DNA of 43,376 nucleotides from Candidatus Zhuqueibacterota bacterium (GTDB taxonomy: Bacteria; Zhuqueibacterota; Zhuqueibacteria; Oceanimicrobiales; Oceanimicrobiaceae), in assembly GCA_029261995.1 (NCBI GenBank), contig JAJDAF010000034.1:1-43376 (forward strand). The letters run 5' to 3'. This document shows, piece by piece, positions 17,232 to 26,329 of this stretch; position 1 is the stretch's first letter; each line of letters opens with the position of its first letter. Position numbers and translations under genes: made by a program. The notes below the pieces were generated by a model that was given only the letters and a program-made list of their open reading frames with translations, searched no databases and was not told the origin of the DNA.

Positions 17232-18278
17232 ATGCAGTTCAATCGTGCGCTGTTGGTTTTGTTTGTGACCTTGTTCACCCATTCGGCCTTTGCGCAAAAG
17301 CAGCCCATCAGCAAAATTCTGCAGGAGACAATCAACAGCAAGGGCATCGAGGCGGCTATCGAACAGTACCGCACTCTCAAAACGAATCATTCTGATGGCT
17401 ACGATTTCAGCGAGTCCGAGCTTAATTCGCTCGGCTATTCCCTGGTGCAGAGCGACCGTCTGCGCGAGGCCACACAAATTTTTGAGTTGAATATCGAGAG
17501 TTTCCCTGCGTCACCCAACGGCCATGACAGCCTCGGCGAGGCGTTTCTGCGTGCCGGCAACCATGAAAAAGCTATCGGGTTTTATGAAAAGACGCTCGCG
17601 CTGCTGCCCGGTTCGGCCTTGGACGACAATGCGAAACAAAGCCTGCAAAAGAACGCCGAGAACAAGTTGGGCTATCTCAGAGATTCCTCCGAGTACCGGA
17701 ACTCGACTGAAGCGACAGATTTCGTGGCCAACAATGCCGAGCTGCCTTACGGCCGAATACATCCCGATGCACCGCCCGAGACCGAGCATTGGGGCAAATT
17801 GGCCGGCGTCTGGGACTGTTCCATTGAAAGGCTGCTGCCTTCTGGAAACTGGGTCCAAGGCGGGAGAGCCACATGGGTGTGGAAATACATTCTCGACGGC
17901 TTCGCGGTCCAGGATCTATGGTTTGTGAAGTGGATCAATCTGCCGCCGGTTCTTGCAGGATCGCACCGGGATGTGAGTGGCACAAACCTCCGCATGTATC
18001 TGCCGGCAGAGAAGCGCTGGGAAGCAGTCTGGTTTTTCAATGGCGCCAACACAACCTCGAGGTTCGACGCCATCTCCGATGACGACAAAGTCATCATGAC
18101 CGGCGTGACCGCCCGCGGGCACGCCCGCATCACATTTTTTGATATAACGGACACGAGCTTCGAATGGAAGAGTGAGCTGTCGAAAGACGAAGGCAAGACC
18201 TGGCAGGAGACGACTCGCATTCACGGCATCAGAACGAGCGGCCCAAAATCTCCGAAGGCTTCGAGCCGGAAGAGTTAA
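17232..18278 (+). CDS. Exported TPR plus DUF1579-like protein (348 aa)
   Basis: A secreted or periplasmic protein. The signal peptide (ALLVLFVTLFTHSAFA) is followed by two to three tetratricopeptide-like repeats (about residues 45-140, e.g. ANHEKAIGFYEKTLALLP preceded by SPNGHDSLGEAFLRAG). The C-terminal half (about 170-335) resembles a DUF1579/lipocalin-like beta-barrel, with HWGKLAGVWDCSI, GRATWVWKYILDGFAVQD and KTWQETTRIHG. Its function is unknown. The start ATG at 17232 has AGGAG 6 bases upstream and begins the signal peptide, so longer in-frame extension was rejected. A short terminator-like hairpin occurs about 185 bases downstream. Confidence 0.82.
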   Translation: MQFNRALLVLFVTLFTHSAFAQKQPISKILQETINSKGIEAAIEQYRTLKTNHSDGYDFSESELNSLGYSLVQSDRLREATQIFELNIESFPASPNGHDSLGEAFLRAGNHEKAIGFYEKTLALLPGSALDDNAKQSLQKNAENKLGYLRDSSEYRNSTEATDFVANNAELPYGRIHPDAPPETEHWGKLAGVWDCSIERLLPSGNWVQGGRATWVWKYILDGFAVQDLWFVKWINLPPVLAGSHRDVSGTNLRMYLPAEKRWEAVWFFNGANTTSRFDAISDDDKVIMTGVTARGHARITFFDITDTSFEWKSELSKDEGKTWQETTRIHGIRTSGPKSPKASSRKS

Positions 18279-18452
18279 AAGAGCATGACCGCTGCCATCT
18301 GGCGACCAGAAACCCGCGTGGTGCAATAACCAGGGCGCCGGCCTCTGCTGAATGGCACAAAGGCCGGGCGCTTGTCAAATACGTGACGCATCATGTGTAG
18401 GCGAGAGATGAATCGCACCTGCCAGTGTCACGATTTCTAATTTTCCGAAAAA

Positions 18453-18517
18453 AACTCTGACAGGGTTTCGACCCTTTTTTGTGCCTGAAACGGTTAACAT
18501 CAAACCCTGTCAGAGTT
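18453..18517. repeat. Perfect 16-bp inverted repeat (aactctgacagggttt)
   Basis: aactctgacagggttt (18453-18468) and its exact reverse complement aaaccctgtcagagtt (18502-18517) flank 33 bases. The size and perfection suggest a small palindromic mobile remnant or a strong RNA stem. The left arm contributes one side of the terminator hairpin at 18462-18475, so the two structures exclude each other. Confidence 0.6.
18462..18480 (+). terminator. Intrinsic terminator with TTCG tetraloop
   Basis: AGGGT (18462-18466), loop TTCG, ACCCT (18471-18475), followed by a run of Ts to 18480. The stem is short (5 bp) but has a stable UUCG loop and a good T-tract. It would end transcripts from the 17232-18278 gene. 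Confidence 0.5.
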
Positions 18518-18611
18518 CGCTTATTTGGAGATCATCACACTGGTTCAACCGCCAAGCCGTCAGCGCACCATCCAGGCCCTCTGAACCTTGCGGCGAATCC
18601 GTGTTTTTTCC

Positions 18612-18641
18612 TTGACTTTCCCCGTGCCCCATGCCTATCTT
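18612..18641 (+). promoter_or_regulatory. Candidate sigma-70-like promoter for 18817-19272
   Basis: TTGACT (18612-18617) and TATCTT (18636-18641) are separated by 18 bases. Transcription would start near 18648, leaving a leader of about 170 bases before the membrane protein gene. Confidence 0.4.
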
Positions 18642-18816
18642 ATTATGACCGCTTTGTAACCTCTCCAATCACCAGCACAAACCAATGTTTGATCTCTGCA
18701 AAGATCGAACATCATTCTCTAAGCGATGTGGCAAGACATCGGGCGCAGACGACATAGTAGCTCCATTGAATTCGCTGATATGCTGAGTAGATGAAATAAT
18801 TGTGCAGCAGGAGATC

Positions 18817-19272
18817 ATGGAACGTAAGAGTTTTCAACCCAGAGGAATTCTCTTCAGGAATACATCTGTGCGATGTTTTATCCTGCTCGCTACCGTAGTT
18901 CTAGTCGGCAACCTAAACGCCATCGTTGACAGCTTTCTACATCCGGAAATACCCTATTTCGATAACGAGCATTTGATAGTGGGTAGCGTTACCAGCTTTG
19001 TGACCGCCATACTCTTTGGTGCAATAATAATTTACACACATCATTTAGAGCAGGCCGTCAGAAAAATCGGAATGCTGGAATCTTTCTTGCCGATCTGCTC
19101 GAATTGCAAGAAGATACGAATCTCAGATTCTAATGTGAGTAAAATGGAGTCCTGGCAATCAGTAGAATCCTACATCACGGAACATACATCGACCAGGTTC
19201 ACCCATAGTGTTTGCCCTGATTGTGTGAAGGAGCTTTATCCAGGATTTGACGAGGAAGAGCATAGTGGCTGA
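18817..19272 (+). CDS. Two-helix membrane protein with C-terminal Cys4 zinc-finger-like domain (151 aa)
   Basis: Two membrane helices (about residues 20-40 and 55-73) are followed by a short amphipathic linker and a domain with C94-x2-C97 (ICSNCKKIR) and C133-x2-C136 (VCPDCVKELYP), with a W-QSVESYITEHT segment between. From general knowledge, this Cys4 module ('CxxCKKIRD...W..IE.YI..H....FSH..CP.C...LYP') normally sits at the C-terminus of PAS sensor kinases or response regulators. Here it is alone on a small membrane anchor, with no kinase domain. The start ATG at 18817 has AGGAG close upstream (3 bases); a GTG at 18802 is an alternative. It probably binds zinc; the role is unknown. Confidence 0.78.
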   Translation: MERKSFQPRGILFRNTSVRCFILLATVVLVGNLNAIVDSFLHPEIPYFDNEHLIVGSVTSFVTAILFGAIIIYTHHLEQAVRKIGMLESFLPICSNCKKIRISDSNVSKMESWQSVESYITEHTSTRFTHSVCPDCVKELYPGFDEEEHSG

Positions 19273-19326
19273 CACCCACTTGTATTGAGTGGCCTAGGAT
19301 CTGCAACCGAAGCGTTTGTTTCGTTG

Positions 19327-19361
19327 GGATCGCTCAGGTTAAGGTGCCAAGGAGGCGATCC
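19327..19361. terminator. Weak inverted repeat between convergent genes
   Basis: ggatcgc (19327-19333) and gcgatcc (19355-19361) are exact reverse complements around a 21-base loop, between the stops of convergent genes at 19272 and 19387. There is no T-tract, so function as a terminator is a guess. Confidence 0.25.
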
Positions 19362-19386
19362 TGTCCAAATCAGGTCGCTCTGACTC

Positions 19387-22329
19387 TCACTTCAGCAAGA
19401 CAAGCTTCCTGACTTCCACCACGCGCTCGCTGCTTTCACCCGTGCCTCTTATTTCCAGACGATATAAGTAAGTGCCGCTGGCGAGACGGGCTGGCTGCTG
19501 CCATTGAACTTCATAGTCACCTGAAGGCTGCAATGCTGAAACCAGTGTCTCCACTCTCTGACCAAGAGCATTGAAAACGGAAAGCTCGACTTCACTACGT
19601 TGCTCAAGTCGATAACGAATGGCAGTGCCGGCGTTGAATGGATTCGGATAGTTTTGCGACAGTTTGAACGAGCGCTGCTCTGCCCCGTCATCCCGGCTAT
19701 ACTTGACGGTGGTGATATAACCGGTGTCGTCACTATATCTGCGGCCCGCGCTTTTGCCCGACACCCAAACTGAGCCGTGGGCGTCGGCTGCCACGAGATA
19801 GGCCCGTTCCTCCGCGTTCTGAGGACCATTGTGGGTGGCTCGCCACACAAGCTCGCCATCGGGCGCGAGGCCGAGTACAAGAAAGTTAGCGTTCTCACCT
19901 TGTTCGAATATGTCTCCTGCGAGGTAGATGTTGCCATACCCATCGACCGCCAACGCACCAGCCCATCCCGTATTCGGGATCTGCTTTTGCCACCTCGCAA
20001 TGCCATCCGCGCCGTATTTCAGGATCAAAAGGCCAACAGAGTCGCCAACAAAACCGCTTGCTGTGATGATGACACTACCACTGACATCAGTTGCAATTGC
20101 CGATGGTTGGCAAGAAGGGGGGCTGCTGTACGAACTGACCCATTTTTCGTTTCCGTCGTTGTCATACTTGACCAGGTCGATGTCATAGCCCAGGGGCTTG
20201 TTCAAAACCCTGGCGCAGACATAAACATTGCTTTTCATATCGAGCGCCATACCTTTGATATAGACATGGTAACCGTGGGAACCCATGTAAGGCCTGGACC
20301 AGGCAAGTTTGCCGTCACGCGTGTATTTAAAAGTGAGTGTGGCTGGAATGCCATCGGAGGTCTCAAGGTACATAGAAGCACCGATGTATGCATTGCCATC
20401 ACCATCGAGTTCAATGAACTGCGGGTAGACAGATCCAGGCTGAGGCGGATGATAATTGCGCAGCCAGATTTCGTTGCCGCTGTGATCATATTTGATTGTG
20501 ACCATATGATCTTCAGCAAACGAAACACGACTATTGCCTGTGACCAAGGCGTTGCCATGGGCATCAACAGCGATATCGCGGGCATAGCCGTGGGCCGTGC
20601 CTGCACCCTGAAACGTGGCTGTCCATTCATGTTCTCCTGCAGGACTGTACTTGAGCGTAACAATCCGGCCGTCCTGTTCACCCTTTTTCTGGCTTTGGCC
20701 GAGAATGAAGATGTTGCCGCTGGCATCGATGGCGAGCCCTTTGGGTTGATCCATGCCACCCTCTGATGGGTCCGATTGCCGGCTCCACAGCTCTTCACCA
20801 TTCGGGCCGTATTTCACAACAAGAAGATCCGTATCGAAAACGCCCTTGACACTGCTGCCCAGCACGATGGCATTGCCCGAATTATCAAAGGCAAGGGCCA
20901 CAGGCGTATCATTGGAATTTCCTGGTTTATCGTAGTGCGCGATCCAGGCAAATTCGCCATCGGGGCGAATTTTCATGGTGGTGGCATCGTAGCCGGTCAC
21001 GCTATCTTCGGCAACCCCGGCCAGACAAATGTTTTGCTGGTTGTCGAGGGCAAAGCCCATGCTGGACCAATACCCTCCACCAGGCTGAAAACTTGTCCAT
21101 TGGCGCTCGCCGGCTGAATCAAGTTTGATGATGCAAAACTGGCTCTCATTGCTCTCTTCATTTCGCACCGTACCGCCGATGTAAACATTCTTTTGCTGGT
21201 CCAGAGCTAACCGGAAGGCACTATCGTCATTGTCTGACGAGCTGTGAAACACGTCGTGCCAAACCTCATTCCCCGCTGTATCATACTTGACTGACAGGAA
21301 GTCCAGGCCCCTGCCGGTGTTGTAGATCATGCCTGTTGCATAGATATAACCGTATTCATCCACAATGACATCGTAAGCCTCACCGCGGCCACTGTAGCGA
21401 CCTCCTATCTGTGGACGCCAACGTTCTATGCCCAGACTATCGTACTGTATAATGACGAAGTCGTCATTGCCGCCATCAAATCCCACGATGGTAACATTCC
21501 CGCGCGAATCAACTGCCAGGGCATGTACAAATTTGAGTCCTACCCTCTTTTCGGACTGCGACCGCCAGACTTCCTGCCCATCCCGGTCATACTTGACTAT
21601 CAGGAATGCCTCGCCCAATCCATCACGTTCGTCGATTTCTCCGGCACAGTAGACGTTGCCGTTGCCATCGCAATCAAGCACATCCCCCCTTACAAATGTA
21701 CTCTGATCTCCCAAATGAGTGGCCCACTGCTTCTCACCGAGGGAATTGTATTTGATGGTGGCCATCGCAGTCCAGGAACCGCCGTGTGGAGAACCTCCCA
21801 GGACAATGAGGTTGCCACTTGCGTCTATCGCGGCATCGGAAGCCCAATCAGAAGAGCCGGAGACCAAGCCGTCATAAACAGCCGTCCAGAGTCTTTCACC
21901 TGAACTAGAGTATTTGATGATGATGAAATCATCACTGGCGTTTCGGGCAGTGCCAACGACATATACGGCGCCATCAGGGGCCAGCAAGATGCGTCTGGCT
22001 TGATCATCACTGCTTGTGGCGCCGTTATAATAATCTACCCAAGCAAGCTGTCCGCCAACATCATACTTGGCGGTGAAAATGTCGTTCTGAAATGGCAGGT
22101 TCGTACTGTGCCCTGTGATGTAAATGCTACCCGCATTGTCCACGACCAGGTCGACGGCCCTGTCACTGTTCGGCGCGTTATTTGATCGGTAGTCCCGTGC
22201 CCAAGCCAGTCCCAGTCCTGGTTGGTCATCCTGGCCAGCCACGCCGCTTGACTTGATAGGGTTTGGTTGCGCAATGAGGAGGCTGACTGCGCATAGGAGA
22301 CAATGTCCACATAGCAACGCGATTTTCAT
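19387..22329 (-). CDS. Secreted SBBP-repeat beta-propeller protein with type IX sorting domain (980 aa)
   Basis: A large extracellular protein. After a signal peptide (about residues 1-20) come roughly sixteen repeats of about 50-55 residues with the pattern A-x-D-x-x-G-N-x-Y/I-x-x-G (e.g. LAVDGYGNIYLAGD, IAVDAHGNALVTGN), the SBBP-type beta-propeller repeat. The last ~90 residues are a canonical type IX secretion C-terminal sorting domain (SQNYPNPFN, then VFNALGQRVETLV, SGTYLYRLEI and a basic KLVLLK end). It is therefore likely exported by T9SS and released or attached at the surface. No T9SS machinery gene lies in the window. Its ligand or partner is unknown. Confidence 0.9.
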   Translation of the reverse strand: MKIALLCGHCLLCAVSLLIAQPNPIKSSGVAGQDDQPGLGLAWARDYRSNNAPNSDRAVDLVVDNAGSIYITGHSTNLPFQNDIFTAKYDVGGQLAWVDYYNGATSSDDQARRILLAPDGAVYVVGTARNASDDFIIIKYSSSGERLWTAVYDGLVSGSSDWASDAAIDASGNLIVLGGSPHGGSWTAMATIKYNSLGEKQWATHLGDQSTFVRGDVLDCDGNGNVYCAGEIDERDGLGEAFLIVKYDRDGQEVWRSQSEKRVGLKFVHALAVDSRGNVTIVGFDGGNDDFVIIQYDSLGIERWRPQIGGRYSGRGEAYDVIVDEYGYIYATGMIYNTGRGLDFLSVKYDTAGNEVWHDVFHSSSDNDDSAFRLALDQQKNVYIGGTVRNEESNESQFCIIKLDSAGERQWTSFQPGGGYWSSMGFALDNQQNICLAGVAEDSVTGYDATTMKIRPDGEFAWIAHYDKPGNSNDTPVALAFDNSGNAIVLGSSVKGVFDTDLLVVKYGPNGEELWSRQSDPSEGGMDQPKGLAIDASGNIFILGQSQKKGEQDGRIVTLKYSPAGEHEWTATFQGAGTAHGYARDIAVDAHGNALVTGNSRVSFAEDHMVTIKYDHSGNEIWLRNYHPPQPGSVYPQFIELDGDGNAYIGASMYLETSDGIPATLTFKYTRDGKLAWSRPYMGSHGYHVYIKGMALDMKSNVYVCARVLNKPLGYDIDLVKYDNDGNEKWVSSYSSPPSCQPSAIATDVSGSVIITASGFVGDSVGLLILKYGADGIARWQKQIPNTGWAGALAVDGYGNIYLAGDIFEQGENANFLVLGLAPDGELVWRATHNGPQNAEERAYLVAADAHGSVWVSGKSAGRRYSDDTGYITTVKYSRDDGAEQRSFKLSQNYPNPFNAGTAIRYRLEQRSEVELSVFNALGQRVETLVSALQPSGDYEVQWQQPARLASGTYLYRLEIRGTGESSERVVEVRKLVLLK

Positions 22330-22746
22330 CGTGCTACACCGTATTGAAAATGGTCGGATATGACCGCTTGAAGGTTACCGGACAAATGAGTTACAAATCA
22401 AACGGAGTTTTCTTCCGGGTCAGTGAATGAGACTGTTTTAACCAGCATCTGTGTTGGTTAAGCTGAATGATGCCAAGGGTGTACATCAAGGACTGTGCCG
22501 GAGAATTCGCACTCTGGTGAGAGCAAGGACCCTTGCGTAAGGCGTTGTTTACCTTAAACCAGATACAAACCGGGGTTCTGGCTATGTATAGATTAAAGCC
22601 GGCGACATATTCAGACTTGAGAATGCGGAGGTTGAATTTCGCGAAACTGAAAACGGGTTTTACTTCCACAGCCTGCGGTCAGGGGCGTGAGAGACGGATA
22701 GTTGACATGCCGACAACGGCTGACTGCGCGACGCAGGTTGCAGCAT
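22330..22746. other. Intergenic region, no gene seen (about 420 bp)
   Basis: This lies between the end of the leftward permease operon and the start of the leftward propeller gene, so it should hold that gene's promoter. A minus-strand frame at 22391-22669 lacks a ribosome binding site and protein-like sequence. No strong hairpin or promoter was recognised. Confidence 0.35.
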
Positions 22747-23994
22747 CTACTCGTATCGCAAAGCCTCAATCGGGTCCAGGCGTGAGGCAACGATAGCAGG
22801 CCAGACCCCAAAGGTCAAGCCGACCACAGTGCAGAAAACCAACCCTCCGACAGCCCATTCCATCGGCACCGCATTGGCAAAACCCGTGAGAATAGAAACC
22901 ACGTTTCCCAAACCGAATCCTGCCAGCACACCGATGACCCCGCCGATATTGCAGAGCACAATGGCTTCGAGCAGGAATTGCGTAAGAATGGTCTTACGCC
23001 TGGCGCCCAAAGATTTTCGAATGCCGATCTCGCGAGTACGCTCAGTAACGGATACCAGCATGATGTTCATGATCCCGATGCCGGCCACGATCAGCGCAAT
23101 AATGCCGATGACAAATGCGCCCACCTTCACTCCGGCGGTGGTTTCGTTGAAGGTCTTGATTTGGCTTTCATTGCTGAAGACGGTGAAGTCATCTTCTTCG
23201 TTCGGCTTGACGTTGCGTTCATACCGCATGACTGCGCGAGTCTCTTCAATCGCATCCTGCAGCAGTTCCGGCGACTTCGCGCGGACCGTAATGTTTACCG
23301 ACCGCTCCCGACCGCGCTTGTTGAATTTGCCGTAGATTCTTTGAAAATAGCTGATTGGAATGAGACAGTAGTTGTCGAAGCCGGCGCCAAAAGCGGATTT
23401 CTTCTCTTCGAAAACGCCGATGACTTTGTACTTGCGGCCATCCAGCCGAATTGTTTTGTCAATCGGGTCGGTGAATGGAAACAATTCTTCTGCAAGGCCA
23501 TGACCGAGGACGACCACCCTTCTGCCTATTTTGAGATCTGCATCTGACAAATTGCGGCCAAGTGAGACGTAGTGCGTATTATTCTCCGGGTACTCCGGCG
23601 TGCCGCCGCAGATGGTCAGATTGGCGTTGGTGGACTCGCCTTTGTATTTGGCCTTGAAGCCAAAATCCCACAGCTCCGCGCCGACCAGATCCACTGATTT
23701 GACATTCTCGCGGATGGCGTTGGCGTTCTCTACCGTTGTGGGTCGGCGTTTCTGAATTTTGCGGCGCTCCTCCTCGCTCATCGGCCCGCCCGCCGCCCAT
23801 TTTTGCACCTGAAACGTTGTGGTGCCGAGGACGCTCATTTCCTTTTCTATAGTTTTCTGCACCACGGAGATGCCAGTCATCACCGCGATGATCGATGCCA
23901 CGCCGGCAATGATGCCGATCAAGGTCAAGAACGATCTGAGCTTGTTGGTGGAGATGGCGGTGAGCGCCATTTTGAAGGCTTCCAGGAATAGCAT
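22747..23994 (-). CDS. MacB-type ABC permease, second of the operon (415 aa)
   Basis: An inner-membrane permease of the MacB family without its own ATPase domain. The first helix (SFLTLIGIIAGVASIIAVMTGI, about residues 20-42) is followed by a periplasmic MacB_PCD domain of about 200 residues. Three C-terminal helices of the FtsX domain come last, with the signature TREIGIRKSLGAR and the end RLDPIEALRYE. It lies 209 bases downstream of a related permease (24204-25439) with the same architecture, so the transporter may be a heterodimer. The start ATG at 23992-23994 has an AGAGGT site upstream. The substrate is unknown. Confidence 0.9.
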   Translation of the reverse strand: MLFLEAFKMALTAISTNKLRSFLTLIGIIAGVASIIAVMTGISVVQKTIEKEMSVLGTTTFQVQKWAAGGPMSEEERRKIQKRRPTTVENANAIRENVKSVDLVGAELWDFGFKAKYKGESTNANLTICGGTPEYPENNTHYVSLGRNLSDADLKIGRRVVVLGHGLAEELFPFTDPIDKTIRLDGRKYKVIGVFEEKKSAFGAGFDNYCLIPISYFQRIYGKFNKRGRERSVNITVRAKSPELLQDAIEETRAVMRYERNVKPNEEDDFTVFSNESQIKTFNETTAGVKVGAFVIGIIALIVAGIGIMNIMLVSVTERTREIGIRKSLGARRKTILTQFLLEAIVLCNIGGVIGVLAGFGLGNVVSILTGFANAVPMEWAVGGLVFCTVVGLTFGVWPAIVASRLDPIEALRYE

Positions 23995-24203
23995 TGCCTA
24001 CCTCTCTATGTACGGCTAATTAAGTGCTTCATCAAATGCCTTTCGGGCTTGCCTAAATCATATTACCGGTGTTGCCATGTAAAGCGTTGAGCGAGAAGCG
24101 AAAGTGCGGACCGTGCGCTCCTCGCTCATGAGTGACGCCTGCCTTCTGTCTATTGCATCAAGCTTGAATCTGTCACCAATTCCGTAGTGAGACACTGAGC
24201 CTG

Positions 24204-25439
24204 CTACTCATAACGCAGGGCGTCAATCGGATTGAGTTTCGACGCCTTCAGCGCCGGGATGAAACCTGAAAGCACTCCGGTCAGCACCGAGACGCACATC
24301 GCCACGACCACGATGGGCAGCGACACGCTCGCGGGCATAAGAAACTTGCTGATGAGCGCAGCGACGCCAAATGCCAGCAGCAATCCGAGGCCGCCGCCTA
24401 TCAGGCAGATGGCTGATGACTCAAACAGGAACTGGCTCAGAATGGCTCGTTTGCGAGCGCCGATAGCCTTGCGGATGCCGATTTCCCGCGTCCGTTCGGT
24501 CACCGAAACAAACATGATGTTCATCACGCCGATGCCCCCGACAAAAAGCGAGATGCCCGTGATCACCAGCCCGATAATGACGATGACGCCCATAACCTTG
24601 TTGTACGCCCCAACCAACTGGTTCATCTGGTTGATGGAGAAGTCGTCGCCCTCGGTTGGCCGAAGTTTTCTAATCTTGCGCATCTCGCCTGTGACTTCGT
24701 ATTCGAAGTCGGCCAAGGCAATGTTGGGCGGCGCTTTGACCGCAATACTGAAGTCCCGATTGTGGCCGCCAAAGGATTTCATGAAGGCGGTGATCGGCAC
24801 GAATATCTGGCGGTCGAAATTCGGTCCACCGAAAAATCCGGCGCTGCCTTGCTTCTCCATCACACCAATAACGCGGTAGGAAGTGCGGCCAATCTTCATG
24901 CGCTTGTTGACCGGATCGACGTGCTCGAAAAGCCGCTCTTTGATCTCAGAGCCGATGACACAGACTGGCCGCTTAAATTGCACGTCAAAGGCGGTGAGGA
25001 ATCTTCCGGACTCCGGCACTGAGGCCGAGACCATCATGTGCTTATCGGTAGTCCCGATGATTGTAATGGCCTCCAGGGTGCTGGAGCGATACTTGACATT
25101 CTTGTTGGTGTTGGTCGTCGGATTGATCGCCACGGCGTTTGCGAGGTAGCGGTCCAATTTTTCTGCTTCCTTCAGCTCAACATTTTTACGGTTGCGAAAC
25201 TCGAAAAAATTGCCGCTGATCACCCAGGGCCGGCGGGAGACATAGAGCACGTCGGAGCCTAGCGCCGAAATGCTTTCCCTGAACGTGTTGCCGAGACCAT
25301 TGGCCGCGGTCATGGTCGTTACGACCGCCATGATGCCGATGACAATGCCAAGTGTCGTCAGGACGCCACGTGACTTGTTGGCTTTGATGGCTGCAAGTGC
25401 AATTTTCAGGGATTCTGCGGTGTCATAAAGTGCTTTCAT
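24204..25439 (-). CDS. MacB-type ABC permease, first of the operon (411 aa)
   Basis: An inner-membrane permease with MacB_PCD and FtsX domains, similar in layout to the following gene. The first helix (VLTTLGIVIGIMAVVTTM) and the TREIGIRKAIGARKRAILSQFLFE signature region are visible, and it ends KLNPIDALRYE. It starts 15 bases after the stop of the ATPase gene, so the two are translated from one transcript. The pair of permeases probably forms the transmembrane part of a tripartite exporter with the adaptor and ATPase upstream. Confidence 0.9.
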   Translation of the reverse strand: MKALYDTAESLKIALAAIKANKSRGVLTTLGIVIGIMAVVTTMTAANGLGNTFRESISALGSDVLYVSRRPWVISGNFFEFRNRKNVELKEAEKLDRYLANAVAINPTTNTNKNVKYRSSTLEAITIIGTTDKHMMVSASVPESGRFLTAFDVQFKRPVCVIGSEIKERLFEHVDPVNKRMKIGRTSYRVIGVMEKQGSAGFFGGPNFDRQIFVPITAFMKSFGGHNRDFSIAVKAPPNIALADFEYEVTGEMRKIRKLRPTEGDDFSINQMNQLVGAYNKVMGVIVIIGLVITGISLFVGGIGVMNIMFVSVTERTREIGIRKAIGARKRAILSQFLFESSAICLIGGGLGLLLAFGVAALISKFLMPASVSLPIVVVAMCVSVLTGVLSGFIPALKASKLNPIDALRYE

Positions 25440-25454
25440 GATTTGTCGGCCGGT

Positions 25455-26165
25455 TTAGTTGACGCCATTCGCCGCGCCGTTTGCGCGTGCGGTGGTGATG
25501 TCGGATTCGACCCTGCCGTCCTTTAGTCTGATAATGCGGTGGGCATGCTCGGCGATGCTCTTCTCGTGCGTGACCAGAATGATGGTGTTGCCGACTTTGT
25601 GCAAGTCATCGAGAATGGCCATGATCTCTTCGCCGGTGGTGCTGTCGAGATTGCCCGTGGGCTCATCCGCCAGAATAATGGACGGCTTGTTCACCAGCGC
25701 GCGGGCGATGGCGACGCGTTGCCGCTGTCCGCCCGAAAGCTCTGTCGGTTTGTGCGATTTTCTATCGGTCAATCCGACTTTCTCGATAGCGGATTCCGCC
25801 ATCTTCTCTCTTTCGGAAGGACGAACACCGCCATAGACCAGCGGCAACTCAACATTATGAAAAACGTTGGCGCGCGGTATCAGATTGAATGTCTGAAACA
25901 CGAACCCGATTTGTTGGTTGCGGACATCTGCGAGCTGGTCGTCGTTCATTTGGCTGACATCCTGGCCGCCGAGATGATACTCTCCCGAGGTGGGAGTGTC
26001 AAGACATCCCAGCACGTTCATCATCGTAGATTTACCTGAGCCGGACGGACCCATGATGGCGACATATTCGTTCTCTTTGATGCTCACCGAAACATCTTGC
26101 AGGGCCCGCACTTCTTCCGTGCCCATCATGTAGGTCTTGTTGACATTTCGTATTTCTAAAGCCAT
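25455..26165 (-). CDS. MacB/LolD-type ABC transporter ATP-binding protein (236 aa)
   Basis: A cytoplasmic ABC ATPase. The nucleotide-binding motifs are complete: Walker [10 protein letters not shown], the [15 protein letters not shown] signature, Walker [12 protein letters not shown] and the switch His in LVTHE. The MacB/LolD subfamily marks ([30 protein letters not shown]) are present. It energises the two permeases downstream. It lies between the adaptor gene (164 bases upstream) and permease 1. Confidence 0.93.
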   Translation of the reverse strand: MALEIRNVNKTYMMGTEEVRALQDVSVSIKENEYVAIMGPSGSGKSTMMNVLGCLDTPTSGEYHLGGQDVSQMNDDQLADVRNQQIGFVFQTFNLIPRANVFHNVELPLVYGGVRPSEREKMAESAIEKVGLTDRKSHKPTELSGGQRQRVAIARALVNKPSIILADEPTGNLDSTTGEEIMAILDDLHKVGNTIILVTHEKSIAEHAHRIIRLKDGRVESDITTARANGAANGVN

Positions 26166-26329
26166 TGTCTTCGCCTCAACTTGCTTTGTTGTTCGATCTT
26201 TTTTTCAGCGGACAGGCCGGCGGTATGAGCCGCCTCTGCCAGTCTATTTTCTCTGTCATTCCGGCTTTCTTTTAGGCCGGAATCCATGGAAACCTGCAAT
26301 GTTCAGGCATGATGCAACGCCACAGTCCC

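Larger units (their letters stand above)
18279..18816. other. Intergenic region with terminator, inverted repeat and promoter candidate
   Basis: About 540 bases without a convincing gene. In order it holds a UUCG-loop terminator (18462-18480) that overlaps the left arm of a 16-bp perfect inverted repeat (18453-18517), and a promoter candidate (18612-18641) for the next gene. A 92-codon frame at 18479-18757 has no ribosome binding site and includes the repeat, so it was rejected. Confidence 0.5.

Noticed and set aside
18479-18757. 92-codon plus-strand frame after the 17232-18278 gene
   Set aside because: It begins in a terminator and covers the inverted repeat and a promoter candidate.
22391-22669. 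92-codon minus-strand frame in the gap before the propeller gene
   Set aside because: No ribosome binding site or family resemblance; unlike the window's real genes in composition.
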